In this document: positions 34,792 to 46,555 of the stretch, piece by piece | Position numbering within the stretch: the first letter of the stretch is position 1 | How the letters are laid out: every line of letters starts with the position of its first letter | NCBI RefSeq assembly: GCF_001649575.2 | Contig: NC_051448.1 | Span: 20,314,328-20,378,327, forward strand | Reading direction: 5' to 3' | DNA: 64,000 bases | Source of the DNA: Kryptolebias marmoratus | Lineage: Eukaryota > Chordata > Actinopteri > Cyprinodontiformes > Rivulidae | The notes under the pieces: model-generated | Told to the model about the DNA's origin: nothing | Databases searched by the model: none | The model's input: the letters and a program-made list of their open reading frames with translations, nothing else | Translations under genes and position numbers: made by a program

Positions 34792-35122
34792 ACCATCCAT
34801 CCATTTTCTTTACCCACTTCTCCTTTCTGGGTCGTGGGGACCCGGAAGTCACTGTGTGAGAGGTGGGGGACACCCTGGACAGGTCTCCAGTCCATCACAG
34901 GGCCACATAGAGACAGACAAGACAGACAACCATTCACACTCTCACCTAGGGACAATTTTAGAATTATCACTTAACCTAGCATGCATGTTTTTAGTCTGTG
35001 GGAGGAAGCTGGAGTAAACCAACATGCACATAGGGAGAACATGTAAACTCCACCCAGAAAGGCCCCAGGTCAGGAAGCGAACCTTGTAGCTGGGAGGCGA
35101 CAGCTCTAATTACTGGGCCACC
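34792..35122 (+). repeat. Teleost dispersed repeat (catccattttctttaccc type), copy 3
   Basis: Same orientation as copy 2 and about 216 bp downstream. It is the most complete copy, including gggagaacatgtaaactcca, aaaggccccagg and the final gcgacagctctaattac. Confidence 0.88.
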
Positions 35123-35299
35123 TTTCTTCACGTAAAATAAAATGAAAGCCAGTGAAACATATTTTAGCTAATGTCTACAAACCTTTGCTTTCTGTCTGTC
35201 TTATAGATTTATTTTGGGAAGTTTGCATCATGTCTATAAATTCTTATATTCTATACTTATTTGTTCTCAAGGGGATTTTTTTTGACAGGACTACTTCAA

Positions 35300-35690
35300 T
35301 GTCATACAACCATTTAAGATCTTCCTCTACAGAGGATCATCTGCTTCCATTTCCATCTGATTCCTCCTCTGTCACACCAACCCCCTACATATCACAAACC
35401 TTCTCTGTGGTCTTCCTCTTTTCCTCCTCCTTGGCAACTCTGTATTCAACATCCTATGTCCAACATATCCACTGTCCCTCCTCTGCACATGTTTCAACCT
35501 TGTCTCTCTAACTTTGTCTCCCAACTACTTAACCTGAGCTGACAACTTCTGATTTACTCATTTCTAATCCTGTTACATGTTGGTCACTTCCAATGAACAT
35601 CTTCATCTCTGCCACTTCCAGATCCTCCTCTCTTTTTGTTAGAGCCGCCATCTCCAAAACATGCATCATAGCAGGTCTCCTTATAAACGT
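35300..35690 (-). mobile_element. Decayed non-LTR retrotransposon fragment, RTE-like 3' region
   Basis: The minus strand carries blocks typical of the C-terminal part of fish RTE-type elements: a stretch reading gaggaaaagaggaagaccac (the RGRPQRR-like motif), gtgcagaggagggacagtgg and gatggcggctctaacaaaaa. Stops interrupt every frame. The class is assigned from general resemblance. Confidence 0.5.
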
Positions 35691-36010
35691 TTCCTTTCAC
35701 GCTTATAGTTTTTTTTTTGTCCCTGTCGTATGGTTCTTAGGTAGTTTATCTTTTTGTTTTTGCACTACAGGCGCTGTGACTGTTCACAGTCTGTGACTGT
35801 TGATCGGCTCTTTTTCAGCAGATGCTTTCTCGACTCATTTGGGACTGCTGAGTGATGTGATTGGTTCAATAATAAACGTGTCTTGATTAGCCGAGCGAAT
35901 GGAATTTCCAGCTGAGCAAATCAATCTTCCAGCCTATCCCAGGCTGTCGCCGTAGCAACAGTTAGGCATAGTACAAAGTAGATTGAGCTGTTGCGTGAGT
36001 CTTGGCTTGT

Positions 36011-36657
36011 TTAAAGCTGGATTTATACTTGACACATTGATCACCACACGAGGGTGCGTGCGCAAACAATCGCGCTCTCCCCGCCCTTGCGTGAAAGCCC
36101 TGCGCAATGTCGCGTCGCATGGTCGTGCACCTCCCAATTTTTGTAACTTGGCGCGGACCGTGCGCGCCCTGCTCCATTCAAAATGAACGATTTCGGTTCT
36201 CTAGCGGAGCTGGTTCGCCTTTATCAGCATTTATATGATCCCTCTGTGAGAGACCACAAAGATAATCAAACGGCTCAAAACTCATGGAAGGAGATTACTG
36301 CTACAGTTGATACAAAGGAGTGTTTATAGAAATATTAGTCTTATGATGGGCAAATCACAACTAATAATACAGTACAGCCAACTCTCCTTATATTGTAATT
36401 TATATACTGTATTTTCTGCACTATAGGGTCACACTGCATTATAAACGCACTGTCAATGAATGGTCCATTTTCGAACTTTTGTCATATATAAGGTCACCGG
36501 ACTATAAGGCGCATTAAGCGAAACAAAACAGCCCTCTGTCTTTTCGGAGAATACTGCACCAACGTAAGCATCAAGTATAAACGCCTCCAACGCTCGCTCA
36601 GGTCCGTGCGCGGAGCCCTGCAAGACGCTACAAAGCGGGATTATAACTGAGCCTTAA
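36011..36657 (+). mobile_element. PIF/Harbinger-type remnant with MADF ORF
   Basis: The left end ttaaagctggatttatac and the right end, reverse complemented, ttaaggctcagttataat are similar, with TTAA at both tips (36011-36014 and 36654-36657). The element holds a MADF-domain ORF, the typical accessory protein of Harbinger elements. It is broken up by another DNA element starting at 36408. Confidence 0.55.
36183..36329 (+). pseudogene. MADF-domain fragment from a Harbinger-type element
   Basis: ATG at 36183 opens 48 codons: MNDFGSLAELVRLYQHLYDP, then SVRDHKDNQTAQNSWKEI, and ends at TAG. The spacing of LAELV, the LYDP turn, the KDN block and the SWKEI helix matches the first two-thirds of a MADF (Myb/SANT-like) DNA-binding domain. 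In Harbinger elements this protein partners the transposase. The domain is cut short before its last helix, so this is a relic. Confidence 0.65.
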
Positions 36658-36809
36658 GGCTGCAAGAGGTGCGGCTTTGTAGTTTACCAAAGTCGTACTA
36701 AAACATTACGACTTCTTACATATATATGGCGCTCCGGATTATAAGGCACACTGTTGTTTTTTGAGAAAATTGAAGGCTTTTAAGTGCGTCCTATAGTCCG
36801 GAAAATACG
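36408..36809. mobile_element. DNA element with gtattttc...gaaaatac ends
   Basis: The tips are gtattttctgcactatagg and, reverse complemented on the right, gtattttccggactatagg. The body has the usual blocks of a common teleost family (acgcactgtcaatgaatggt, ggactataaggcgcatt). Between about 36567 and 36657 it contains sequence belonging to the Harbinger right end. Confidence 0.7.
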
Positions 36810-36812
36810 AAT

Positions 36813-37889
36813 ATGGTACCGTATTCAAAACTGGCCATTAATAGCTTGTTGTAATGTTGAACACCTGACTTCAGAATTGACTGGAGACGGGTAGGGTTCA
36901 GAATGTGAATACTTTTATGTCTTCTCTGTTATTGGTGTTATTCAGTAGAGCAATATGATAACAATCCCAAACAGCTCTTCCATGGAGGTCACCATTGTTG
37001 ACCTTTTTTCTGTCACTTCTGCTGTTTCTGTGAGTAAAAAGACAGGTGGTAGTAGGCAAAAATTTAGCTTGCAATTTTTTTTTTTTTTTTACATTTCAGG
37101 ACACATTAACTATCAGCACGAGGGGGAAGAAATGTGCAAATGTTGTTTCTTGTGTTTTTTAGCTTTAAAGTTCTACAGGGCTGAAAAAGTTCATGTCAGT
37201 GCTTCCATATTGACCCTACTGGCTACCAGTACTGCATGTAATCAACCAAAAACAATCCACATCAACACATTTGACTGTTTTCATAAAGAAGTGCTTTGGA
37301 GTTTCACATTTTGAAGAGCTGGATGCAAACATGTCATCATGATGTGACATCGTTCAGTGGAGTTAAGGTAGCTCAGTCTCTCAGACACTCTGACCCACTC
37401 TGCTTTACTGGGGTCATTCTCGCAGTTTGTAGCTTGACGTGATGTCATTGTCATTCATGTTTGGCACTGATTGCTGGGGCTTTTTAATTAAAAAGGGGTG
37501 GACAGGAAATGAATTGGCAAGACAATGTCACCTTGAATGCAGGTTAGCTAAAGGCAGAGCTGTTAGACACAGAGGCAAAGGATAAATTCAAACTCGGGGG
37601 CCGCGTGTGTTTCTGGCTGTCTAGAGAATTCAGTTGTCTTCGTTGACTGAGCGAACGTACATGCTCATAATTGTTTTATCAGATTGGATTTTGCTGACTT
37701 GTTGGTTGCTTCCACTCTGTGTTGTAGCTACATTCAGCACAGAGCAGCGTGTCGGGAGTCATTCCCCTATACAGGATTCCTGATCACAACAGCATACCTG
37801 ATGCGTTGTGTTCTGTGCAGACTGCAGTCTATCTGAGCACCACCCTTTGGATTTCCAAATGTCCAACCCAGAGTGTCATCAAACAGCAA
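36813..37889. other. Intergenic sequence, no gene seen
   Basis: No supported frame. Contains a poly-T run at about 37077. Confidence 0.35.
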
Positions 37890-38072
37890 CTCCACTCTAC
37901 TTGGCTTGCTTTGCGCACGTTTCCATCGGCATTTTTTCGTGGCCCTGCTTCTTTGGTCCCTGCTCGGAGTAGGGCCAGCCGGGCCGGCCACGAAAAAATG
38001 CAGATGGAAACGTGCACAAAGCAAGCCGAGTAGAGTGGAGCCGGGACCTTTAGAGCCCGTGTAAAAGGGGCA
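37890..38072 (+). mobile_element. Fold-back derivative of the element seen at 48712
   Basis: Arms of 55 bp at 37890-37944 and 37986-38040 are near-perfect inverted copies (ctccactctacttggcttgc against its complement), separated by 41 bases. The loop matches the interior of the element at 48712 (ctgcttctttggtcc). The right end continues to gggacctttagagcccgtgt aaaaggggc-type terminus; the left terminus is missing. Confidence 0.75.
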
Positions 38073-38084
38073 TTAGACTAAGAT

Positions 38085-38410
38085 AATCTTATATTGAGAA
38101 GGGATGAGGTTGTGGTTCTTTTGGTCAAACCTTACAATAACGTTATGAGCAATATCCTGCGATATTGTGAAATCTGTGAGTGCTCAGAGTATGTGTTGAA
38201 GATGACTCTTTACTACTACCATAAAAAACTTCATCTTAATATCTGTAAATTTGACTGAGTTGGAGCTGTGGCAGACACCTTGAATTGGGTTGACTCCAAA
38301 AGTGAATCGATTGCAGATGTGCGTTCAATGATTACTTTCTGAGAGATTCATTTGAATACGTCCAGTGGTTCATGGCATATTTTGCGGTTAATGCCAAAGT
38401 TTTAGGCAAA
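38085..38410 (-). repeat. ~300-bp unit repeat family, one unit
   Basis: Reverse orientation, with gtcaaaccttacaataacg, ctcagagtatgtgttgaaga, ttgaattgggttgactcca and atgattactttctgagag in order. Confidence 0.85.
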
Positions 38411-38934
38411 GCAAATGGCCTTTTTCTGTGCCCACTGTGTCGTACATCACACGTGAAAACACTCGAGCCTTTCTTTCCACAAAATGTCACCTCCCACTTG
38501 CCTGTCATTATGAAACTTGTGCCTGTTACCTTTTGAAGACACTCGGAGACCAGTTAAACCTGAGAGTGGGCTCTGTGACACTAAAGAGGCAGCTCGGATG
38601 GAAAAGTGGCCCTTAATGCTCACACACAGAGAACTGGTTTATTCACATCTTTTTGCTCCTCTGTATCATCGCCAGAACAATGGCACATTTACCAAGTACT
38701 TAAAAAAAAAAGAAAAGGAAATGCTTTTGGAAGAAAATTAGAACTTCACTTCCTTCAGAACAGATGTGCGAGCACATTCACATACAAGCATGAGGTTCAA
38801 AAGGTGTAAACAATTAGAAACTCAGAGAAACGGAGGAGGAGGGGCTATTCTAAAAATAAAACATCAAACTGAATTATCATCACAAAGCCATGAGTTATTT
38901 GCTGCTGTGTTATATGGGACATATAAAATATCAA

Positions 38935-39000
38935 AGGCTTATGCTTTCCTTGCAGGAATGCATATCACCCACTGCCTTTTATGCCAGAGTTTGAAACTAA
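38935..39000 (-). repeat. ~300-bp unit repeat family, edge of an interrupted copy
   Basis: Edge sequence gcaggaatgcatatcaccca at 38953, running to gtttgaaactaa, where a Harbinger-type element has inserted. The copy continues at 39539. Confidence 0.8.
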
Positions 39001-39538
39001 TGGCTCTTTTCCACTAGTGCCTCTACAGGACAGCTCAACTTGGTTGAACTCTGTTCAACACGGTTCGGGTTGTTTTCCATTACACTTCAGTAACAGCTCT
39101 AGTGGGTGGGTTCATCGTAAATATGGGCGGTCCCAGAGTCCAAAAATTGACACCACGCACCTTACCAGCTGGTGGCGCTAATGCTCCATTAAGCTGCTTG
39201 CCAGACACCATTAAACACGTAGAAGAAAAGAAGACAGGGAAAATTTGGTGTTGCCAATACAATTCTTTAAAAAAGTACAAAAAACAGTCACTGTGCCGAA
39301 TTATTAAAAAAGGTCGGGTTGTTGTTAGAGAGTGGTCCTTGTGATGCAACCAGTGACTCCACCCCCTAACCAATCAGTGACCGGCAGTCTTCTGATGTCG
39401 CGTTTTCAGGCCAGCATGGTGCACTTGGAACCACAGCGAAGTGGGGCTGGTTCCACGAATCCTTGCGAGGGGAAAAGCCTTGGAACCGTGGAGAACCAGG
39501 TCAAACCGCGCTATAAAGACACTGGTGGAAAAGGTCCA
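39001..39538. mobile_element. PIF/Harbinger-type non-autonomous element with TAA target duplication
   Basis: Ends tggctcttttccactagtgc and, reverse complemented on the right, tggaccttttccaccagtgt. TAA flanks both sides (38998-39000 and 39539-39541). The 538-bp interior encodes no transposase. Confidence 0.85.
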
Positions 39539-39615
39539 TAAGTTCATCTTATAACCGTTTTGGTTTAACTCTGAGAGTGTTAGCACTTGGAGTATGTTTC
39601 GAGGATGACTCCTCC
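39539..39615 (-). repeat. ~300-bp unit repeat family, continuation of the interrupted copy
   Basis: Resumes with taagttcatcttataaccgt and goes on through cttggagtatgtttcgagga to actcc. Confidence 0.75.
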
Positions 39616-41009
39616 AGTTCCGGATTCCAGTAAGTTGAGCAGTCTTGGTCATGCTACTGACCGATAGAGAGCGGAAAGGCAAATGGATGAACTGAAGGGA
39701 GTAAAACAGACATGCTCTCGTCAGTTTCTCCTGTTTCGCTGGACAAAAAGCTTCAGCTCCTTCATAAATTAGACCTTGTTCACACTGGATGGTGCCCCTG
39801 CTATGATTTAAAAAAGAAAAACAACGTATGTTGATGGTTTTTGCAGGGTCTTGTCAAGGTCTCCAGGGTAATAAAAACACATTGGGCTCCCCATTACATG
39901 TGATTGATCCTGATAGGTTGAGGAAGGTTTTGGGACTTCCGTAGCGAGGTCGCAGTGGTTTATAATCAAGGCGGCAGCGTATTTCTGGGTGAAGGGTTGT
40001 TTATTCCTTTCTTTTTTGTCTTGGCTGTTTTCATATATCCATCTCTTTCTGAGTTCTGATGTAGTTCGACAGATGTTATCGCAGGATATGTTTGCATTTG
40101 TTTAAATAGAATTCAGTTGTATTTAATCTCATCAAGGGTGCTGTCGTCACTGGGCTACAACTAGTTGGCGAACAGCGTTTGTGAGGGAGTTTCGAGAATG
40201 TCTCGCGGCGTTCACAGCGGTTCTTAACTTCCCCGTGGGAGTTGTAGAGGCAAACAGTGTCATTGCTTGAGTTTGTAACATGTTAATAATGTACACCGCC
40301 AAGAATACAAGCTGTGCACATGAAAATAGGCTTTTTTTGGTTTTAAAAGACTCACGGCTCACTGGTCGCTTGGTTGCAAATGCTAAGAGTTCAATGAGGC
40401 TATAACTGATAATTTACCTATTTTCTCACAATTTTGAGTCACCAATTTATCCCCCCCTCACATTTGTTTTGCATTTTCTCCCCTACTTCCCCTGCAGAGA
40501 GTGAAGGAGTAGACTGCCCAGGGTCCCACAAGGAAAAGGCTACTTAATAGTTCTTTGTTTGAGTTTTTTTTATTAATACTTTTCTTGTTTTGGATTCCTG
40601 GTTGACACAACTGTTGTGTGTGACCCCGGCCTGTAGGAGGCTTGGGGCCGAAGAGTAAGGTATGTTTAACAACGGCGATGCTGGGATGTTTGCAACCCAT
40701 CATCCCCCGCTGCTTGGTCCCCACTGGATACCCGAGTTGGACAGATATAAGGAGAACAAGCTGCTTTTAATCCAGACTCAGTTGTTGTTTGACACAGACA
40801 TTTATCATAAGTATGTTGCGTGTCTGGCAGGCTTGATTTGATTGCACAATGGAGAAAGGAAGAAAAAAATAGCAAAGGGCAAAAATTAGAGAAACAGCAA
40901 AAAAAAAGGTTTAGAACCATTGCCAACAAACTGAAAGCAAAAAGAAAAGAGAGAATGCGTCCATTTTAAAGTCAGATTTATCTTCCTGCAATAGCACAGT
41001 GTCAAAGAT
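39616..41009. other. Intergenic sequence, no gene seen
   Basis: No frame or repeat that I can support. Confidence 0.35.
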
Positions 41010-41300
41010 TAAGCCTGTCCGCAACATTTATTTCATTTTCCCTTTAACTTTATTTTCCCAGTCCCTGCCAATGGAAAAACATCCCCACATCATGATGCTG
41101 CCACCACTGTGCTTCACTATGGAGATGGAATTCTGAGCATAGTGGGAGGTGTTCGGTTTGTACCAGGCATGGCGTTGTCCTTAATGACCAGAGAGTCTAG
41201 TTTTAGTCTCGTCTCACCTCCGCACCTTCCTCCACATGTTTGGAGACTCTCCAGTATGACTTTTGGAAAACTCCAACTGGTCTGCCTTTATTTATTTATT
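41010..41300 (-). mobile_element. Tc1/mariner transposase fragment
   Basis: The minus strand encodes the block after the first catalytic Asp: a [15 protein letters not shown] stretch near 41095 and, in order, sequence matching the 2850-3000 copy. It is short and interrupted by stops, a relic only. Confidence 0.75.
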
Positions 41301-41639
41301 CTTTTAAGCGATTGCTTCGTCCTACAAACTGGTTGTCAACAGTAAGGTGCGGTTGCTATGACTGAAATAAACTTGCATCTTAGCAGTAAAGCAAACGCAG
41401 CAAGTAATGTCACGTCACTGCCAACGGAGAATTTACATAAGCAAACAAAGACTTAACAACCGTCTTTTTGAGCAGCCGGGTAAAGAGAGCTGGTCCTGAA
41501 ATACATGTAACAAGCGTCAAATAGTCTGCTGCCTCTAAATAATAGGAAGCTGATTTTCTTCACCTAATGCACCTGAAGTTATTAACAGAATCCTCCAAAC
41601 CCACCCTTTCTGTTTAAATCAGTTTTTCTCTCTCTATGT

Positions 41640-42260
41640 CAGACATGCAGAGGAAAAATTACGCTTCAAACAGTCAAAGACTTTCTGGACTGTGAGTGTT
41701 TAGAAACGCCCAGTCACTGGGGACACGTGTCAATTTCCATGTGTCTACGGCGTTTTATGTAGGGAAAAATGACAAGTTGAAAAGACCCTTCACCTCCAGC
41801 TTTGAAGAGAAAATTCTGAGCTCAGACAAAATGGAAATCAATGAGAGTTTGGATGTGAGCACTCAGCACTCTGGGGAGATTTAGGAGAACAGAAATGAGA
41901 GAAGACAGAAATGCCAACACTTATATAATCTCTCTAAAAAGTTTGTAGGAGTAGGAAGAGTTTGTTTGCAAAATCAAAATTGGAGAGTTCAGACAGCTCA
42001 AAAGGTAGTTTGACATCACGACATAGGTTACAAATTCTGTGAAGTACCTAAAATCATAGGGCTAAAAGCTGCAAAAAGATTTCCAAATGCCAGTTCAGAC
42101 ACGTAAACCTGAATGCTTCCGCCGAGACGTATGTCTGAGCTTTAAACCTCTAAAAAGGGCTGCGTTTTCTTGCTCGTTTTACAAAACCTCTGTTGTCGTA
42201 CATGTGGAAATTTTCCGTTTCCTTTAAATTTCGTCAACGCTGTACGATGCACCGCTAACG
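41640..42260 (+). repeat. Unnamed segment homologous to 8110-8800
   Basis: See the partner entry. Here the ATG-led stretch reads MEINESLDVSTQHSGEI and then stops, so coding conservation between the two is weak. Confidence 0.6.
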
Positions 42261-43099
42261 AAAGTCATAGCCCGGTGCTCTTGATTGAGCCGCACATTTT
42301 CATGTTTTTCTAAAGCTGCAGTAGAAGATACAAAGTGAAAATCATGACGGAAAGAAAGACAAACAGGCGAATGGTAATCAGGCCGCTGCAGTGCTGATGC
42401 ATTGGCATCCTTAATTATAACTTTTGGGTTTTGGCAGTCAGCAGTGTTACTGATTTTGCTGTTTTTAGCTGCACTTCCTGGATATTATTTCTCAGTGTTC
42501 TTGATGGCGCCCGTTGTTGTGGTTGTTTCTGTGCACATGGTAGTTACTCTCTGTCACGAAACATCAGCAGACTTTCATTTAAGCTTTCATACAAGCATCT
42601 TTAGTTGGTCCATTGTTTCTAATCTTCTATCCTTTTAATCCAGATTACTTCCTGACATGCACAGATGTAGGCACACAAGTCTCGGTAAGGATGTCCAAGT
42701 CTTACGTCACCCTGTTGGACTGGACCCCTGATTGCCCCCGGCTGCCAAATGCAGACGTGAGCTTTCTCACACAACACGTCCTCAGCTGTCAAGGTCAGCC
42801 TGAAAACATTACCCTGCGAAATGTCTGACCACAGATACTCGTGTGTATGTGTTCATATACCTGTGTGTTTTGGTGCGATGAAATGCCGAGCCTTCTTTTT
42901 AACACACAAACAAAAGCGCGTACGTTTTATATCATTGTGCCGATTACATCACTTTTGACCCAAATAACAGATCTGTGCCACCAAAGAACATGACAAATAC
43001 AATCTAAGAAAACAATTTGGAATTGTCATTAGAACCCAGTTAGATATACAAGTTGTCCCTAACCCTAACCCTTGATTTATTTTACTGGAGTCCACTTAA
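42261..43099. other. Intergenic sequence, no gene supported
   Basis: A frame at 42613-42828 is open but starts without ATG and has no domain. Confidence 0.3.
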
Positions 43100-43490
43100 A
43101 AAAGTTTTTTTATCTGTCCGTCCTAAGATGGGACACATTAGGTTATGGTGCCATTTGTCTGTTTGTGGACAATTTCTTGTCTGAGCTCTAAATTGATAAT
43201 CCTTTAACCAAAAAAATGTCAAACTGCACAGCTGGACACCTCATGGATCACGGATGATCCCTATTGATTTCAAAGTCATGAGTTTGAAGGTCGAGGTCAC
43301 AGGTGACTCCTCTTGTTAAAACCTTGTCCTGTCCTCTAACTATGCAACAGTGTAATGTAGGAATGTCAAACTGCACAGCTGGACACCTCATAGGTCAACG
43401 ATGATCTTTATTGATTACAAGGTCACAGGGTCAAAGGTTAAGGTCACAGGTGACTCCTTTCTTCAAACCCTCATCTGTTGCATTGAAATG
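43100..43490 (+). repeat. Dispersed repeat with 147-bp tandem duplication and AGGTCA half-sites
   Basis: The stretch atgtcaaactgcacagctgg begins at 43216 and 43363. Each copy ends with aaggtcacaggtgactcct or its near variant, preceded by further AGGTC(A/G) half-sites. The upstream block gacacattaggttatggtgc belongs to a repeat common in aquatic animal genomes. Confidence 0.75.
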
Positions 43491-46170
43491 TCATGCTTCG
43501 GACTTTGATTACTCTGACATTTTAATTATGGCCCTATTATGTAGCGTTAGCGGTACTCTTATTTATCATCAGCCCGGTTAAGTCTGGACATTAGCCTCAG
43601 ATAGTGTCTGTCATAAGGAGAGCTCCTGTGCAGGTGCCAAAATACGACTGTTGCACTCTAGATTTGTAGAAACTAAATTGAGAAGGGTTCGAGACAACAG
43701 CTGTAACTGCTTTGAGAGAAAACTTGTGGCACAGATCTTTTGGTCATGTTCAAACTTCAAGCTACGACACTGAACCCTTGGGACTCACAAGAGAAAATTG
43801 AGACAATTTAGAGACTCCCTCAGAAATGTTGTGTTCCCAAACTAGTCTCCAACAGCTGCAGCCCAGTGATTTACTGTTAGCAAACACAGAAATTGCTATA
43901 ACTTGTCATTTGTAAACATACTGCGCTCAGATTTGTTGTGGTTGTAGCTGTTCTCTAATTGCTAAGACTTGGCCATGGGAATTTGGGTGATATCCATTCT
44001 ATTAAGGAATGCTACTTTGGCTTTCCTTTTGACATTGTGCATTGTTTTATAGGGCAGTGTGGTTCATCGATTGGTCTAAAAGTATCCCAGAATGTTTTTT
44101 CTGTTAAGTTTCTCATATTTGGCCTAATTCACACCTCATATTCTATATATTAAATCTGCATTTTTTATGTCAGAAACCTGCTAGGAGTTTGTTTCCTGTA
44201 TATTGTGTAACTAGATTTCAGTTTAAGGGTGCCTTTCGCTTGGATGGTATAAAAGGAGTCAAAGGGTAACTCTAACTTGCTGTGACAGATCCAGACAAAA
44301 ATGGTGTTAAGGCCTTTTTACACAAGCGTTAAGATGATATATTGGACATACGGGGACTGTATAAAAAAAAAGAGCAGAGTGAAATATACCGTTTCTGTCA
44401 CTGGTTTGAAACTCAGCAATCACATGGAAAGACTAATTATTGCAAAATGTTCTTCACAAGAGTTATGTGTGGTTGTGACTTTGGTCATGAGTCTAATAGA
44501 GGAAATATATGCAGAAATTCTGTACAGCTGACTCCCCTATGAGTTCCTCTCCGAGCATATGTGGGTCTGGTCTCTGTCAGCTGTCAGCGGTCCTCGAGCA
44601 GACCCGGCCTGAGCTGTGCCATCCGTTCTCCGACCATAAGGGCGACGTGTTTATAGACCTCCGGAGACTCGGTTCTCCAGTCTGGCCCGCTGCTTCATTA
44701 AGCGGCTTTAATTGTGATTTGTGAAGTTAACGTCTTCGGGGTCAGCCGCGTTCTCTTTTTTTGACCAACTGCGGTTGGGGTTAATGTTGCCATTACCCCG
44801 GCGCCTGAGGAATTTTCTGAGGCAACGCTTTGAATCTGATTTACAATTTAGGCCGTTCCCGTCTTAACTGTTCACCTTCAGGAGATGCTGTTTGGCGGAA
44901 GATAAATGGTTGGGGACTGATTTTAATTTCATCGCAAAAGCAGGCAAGACAAACTCTACACTTTTCACATTAAGCATACACAAACATTGGCTTAGGCCCT
45001 ACATTCACATCTGCGTCTTGTTTCATCGTGTAGTCTTAGCCAAATACGAAAGAACAATGAACTTACTTTTAGTTAAAGGTTACCTAATAGCTTAATAACA
45101 AGGATTTATTTCTCCCGATTCTCATGAGTTTTTCCAAATAACGGCTCTTTATTAAAAAACCTGCCGTCATGCTTCCCATACATCGCTATCATGCCCTTCC
45201 CTCCTACATCCTCTCTTATTAGAGAAACAGAGCATTCTTTGTTTTTGTGATGATCACTTGGGCCAAAATCACATTTCCAAAGTTCGGAGGTCACAACAAC
45301 TTGCCCTATGGGGTTCTATTTAAATAGAGCGTTGGCCGGCTACTGTAGCTAATCATGAGGATTTATAGAGTGCATCACTGAGAGCTAAAGGGCCGGGGGA
45401 TTTTTTTTCCTGGCACCCTGCTGCAGGTGTTACAAACCTCCTTTCTTTCTTTTTCCCTCTTCTGTTTTAGCTGCTGAGGGACGGCAGCTGGTGAAACGGT
45501 GCTTGTTCTTCACTTGTTAGCTGGAAAATGAGGTTCTGTCAGTGGAACGTAACGCTGGCAGCCCTCCTTTCTTCCTCCTCTCGTTGACGCTCACTTCCTA
45601 GTCCGGAAAGTCCTCCGCGTAAAGCTTTCATAATTACACTGATCTTGAGGGGGGGCCCTTTACGACCTGCTGACGCATTCAATCACATGCCGGCGCGGCT
45701 CTCGTGAGGGGGCTCCTGTGTTTTGCATAACCCAAGTTCACGTCCAGCCCTTAGCCCGTCTCGTGTTTCTGGTAATTGGGAGTTTTCACAAGGTCTTAAT
45801 GGAGGGAGCTAAAGACTAAAGGATGGAGGGGGGCAAAGCAAACAAAGAGGGGAAGGGAACAGCGTGGACGGCGAGAGAAAGGCGTTCTTGCTCAGTCGGG
45901 AGGGAAACTGTCAAAACTTCAGAAGCATGTTTCTACACGAACCAGATGTTGTCGCCCCTCAGCGTCCACCCAACCCCATCGTCCTCATGTGTCTTTTGTA
46001 CGTAACCGTGACGCTGGATTACGTTTCCTTCACTGCAGCACACTTCTCCTGGACTTCACCTTTCCTTGTACCGTCACATGTGGCGCCTCTGTGTTTTGTT
46101 TTGCTGAAAAGAGGAAGTCTTTATAAGGTTCTGCCTTATCCAGGGGCAATATATGTGTTGTCGTCCACCG

Positions 46171-46201
46171 CTCCCTCCCCTCCCCTCCCCACCCCACCCC
46201 C
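46171..46201 (-). other. G-quadruplex-prone tract
   Basis: The plus strand is a run of CCCC blocks separated by single T or A bases. The minus strand therefore has six runs of three or more G with one-base spacers, fitting the usual quadruplex pattern. Confidence 0.7.
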
Positions 46202-46555
46202 GGGCCTCTTTGAATTTCCGACCGATCATGGCTTTAGTCTGGTTTGAGTGAACACAACAGCAGGTCAGAGCTAATGAGCTTTCTGCGTGCAATGCCATGT
46301 ATAGGCATTCACTCCGGCTGGTGCCACCTGCCAAACGCTAGATACCTAGAGGTGGGGGTGGGGGGGTGCAGATTTCCTGTCAGAGCCTTGAGGGGGCCGG
46401 AGGGGCCCTGATTTGTTTGAACGAATTTCATTTTTACCGAAACTCTGGAATAGATGCTGAGTTGAAGCGCACTAAAGTTTTAACACTTAGTCACCTTCCC
46501 CACTCCTCTACTTCCCCTTCCTCCTCGTCTGGTCCCCATCCTCCTTCTCTGCAGG

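Noticed and set aside
42613..42828. Open frame ending PENITLRNV
   Set aside because: No ATG start, no domain and no paired splice sites.
43057..43071. CCCTAA repeats resembling telomeric DNA
   Set aside because: Only two and a half units; too short for an interstitial telomere and expected by chance in 64 kb.
44509..44724. 71-codon open frame
   Set aside because: Composition is ordinary and no domain or splice context supports it.
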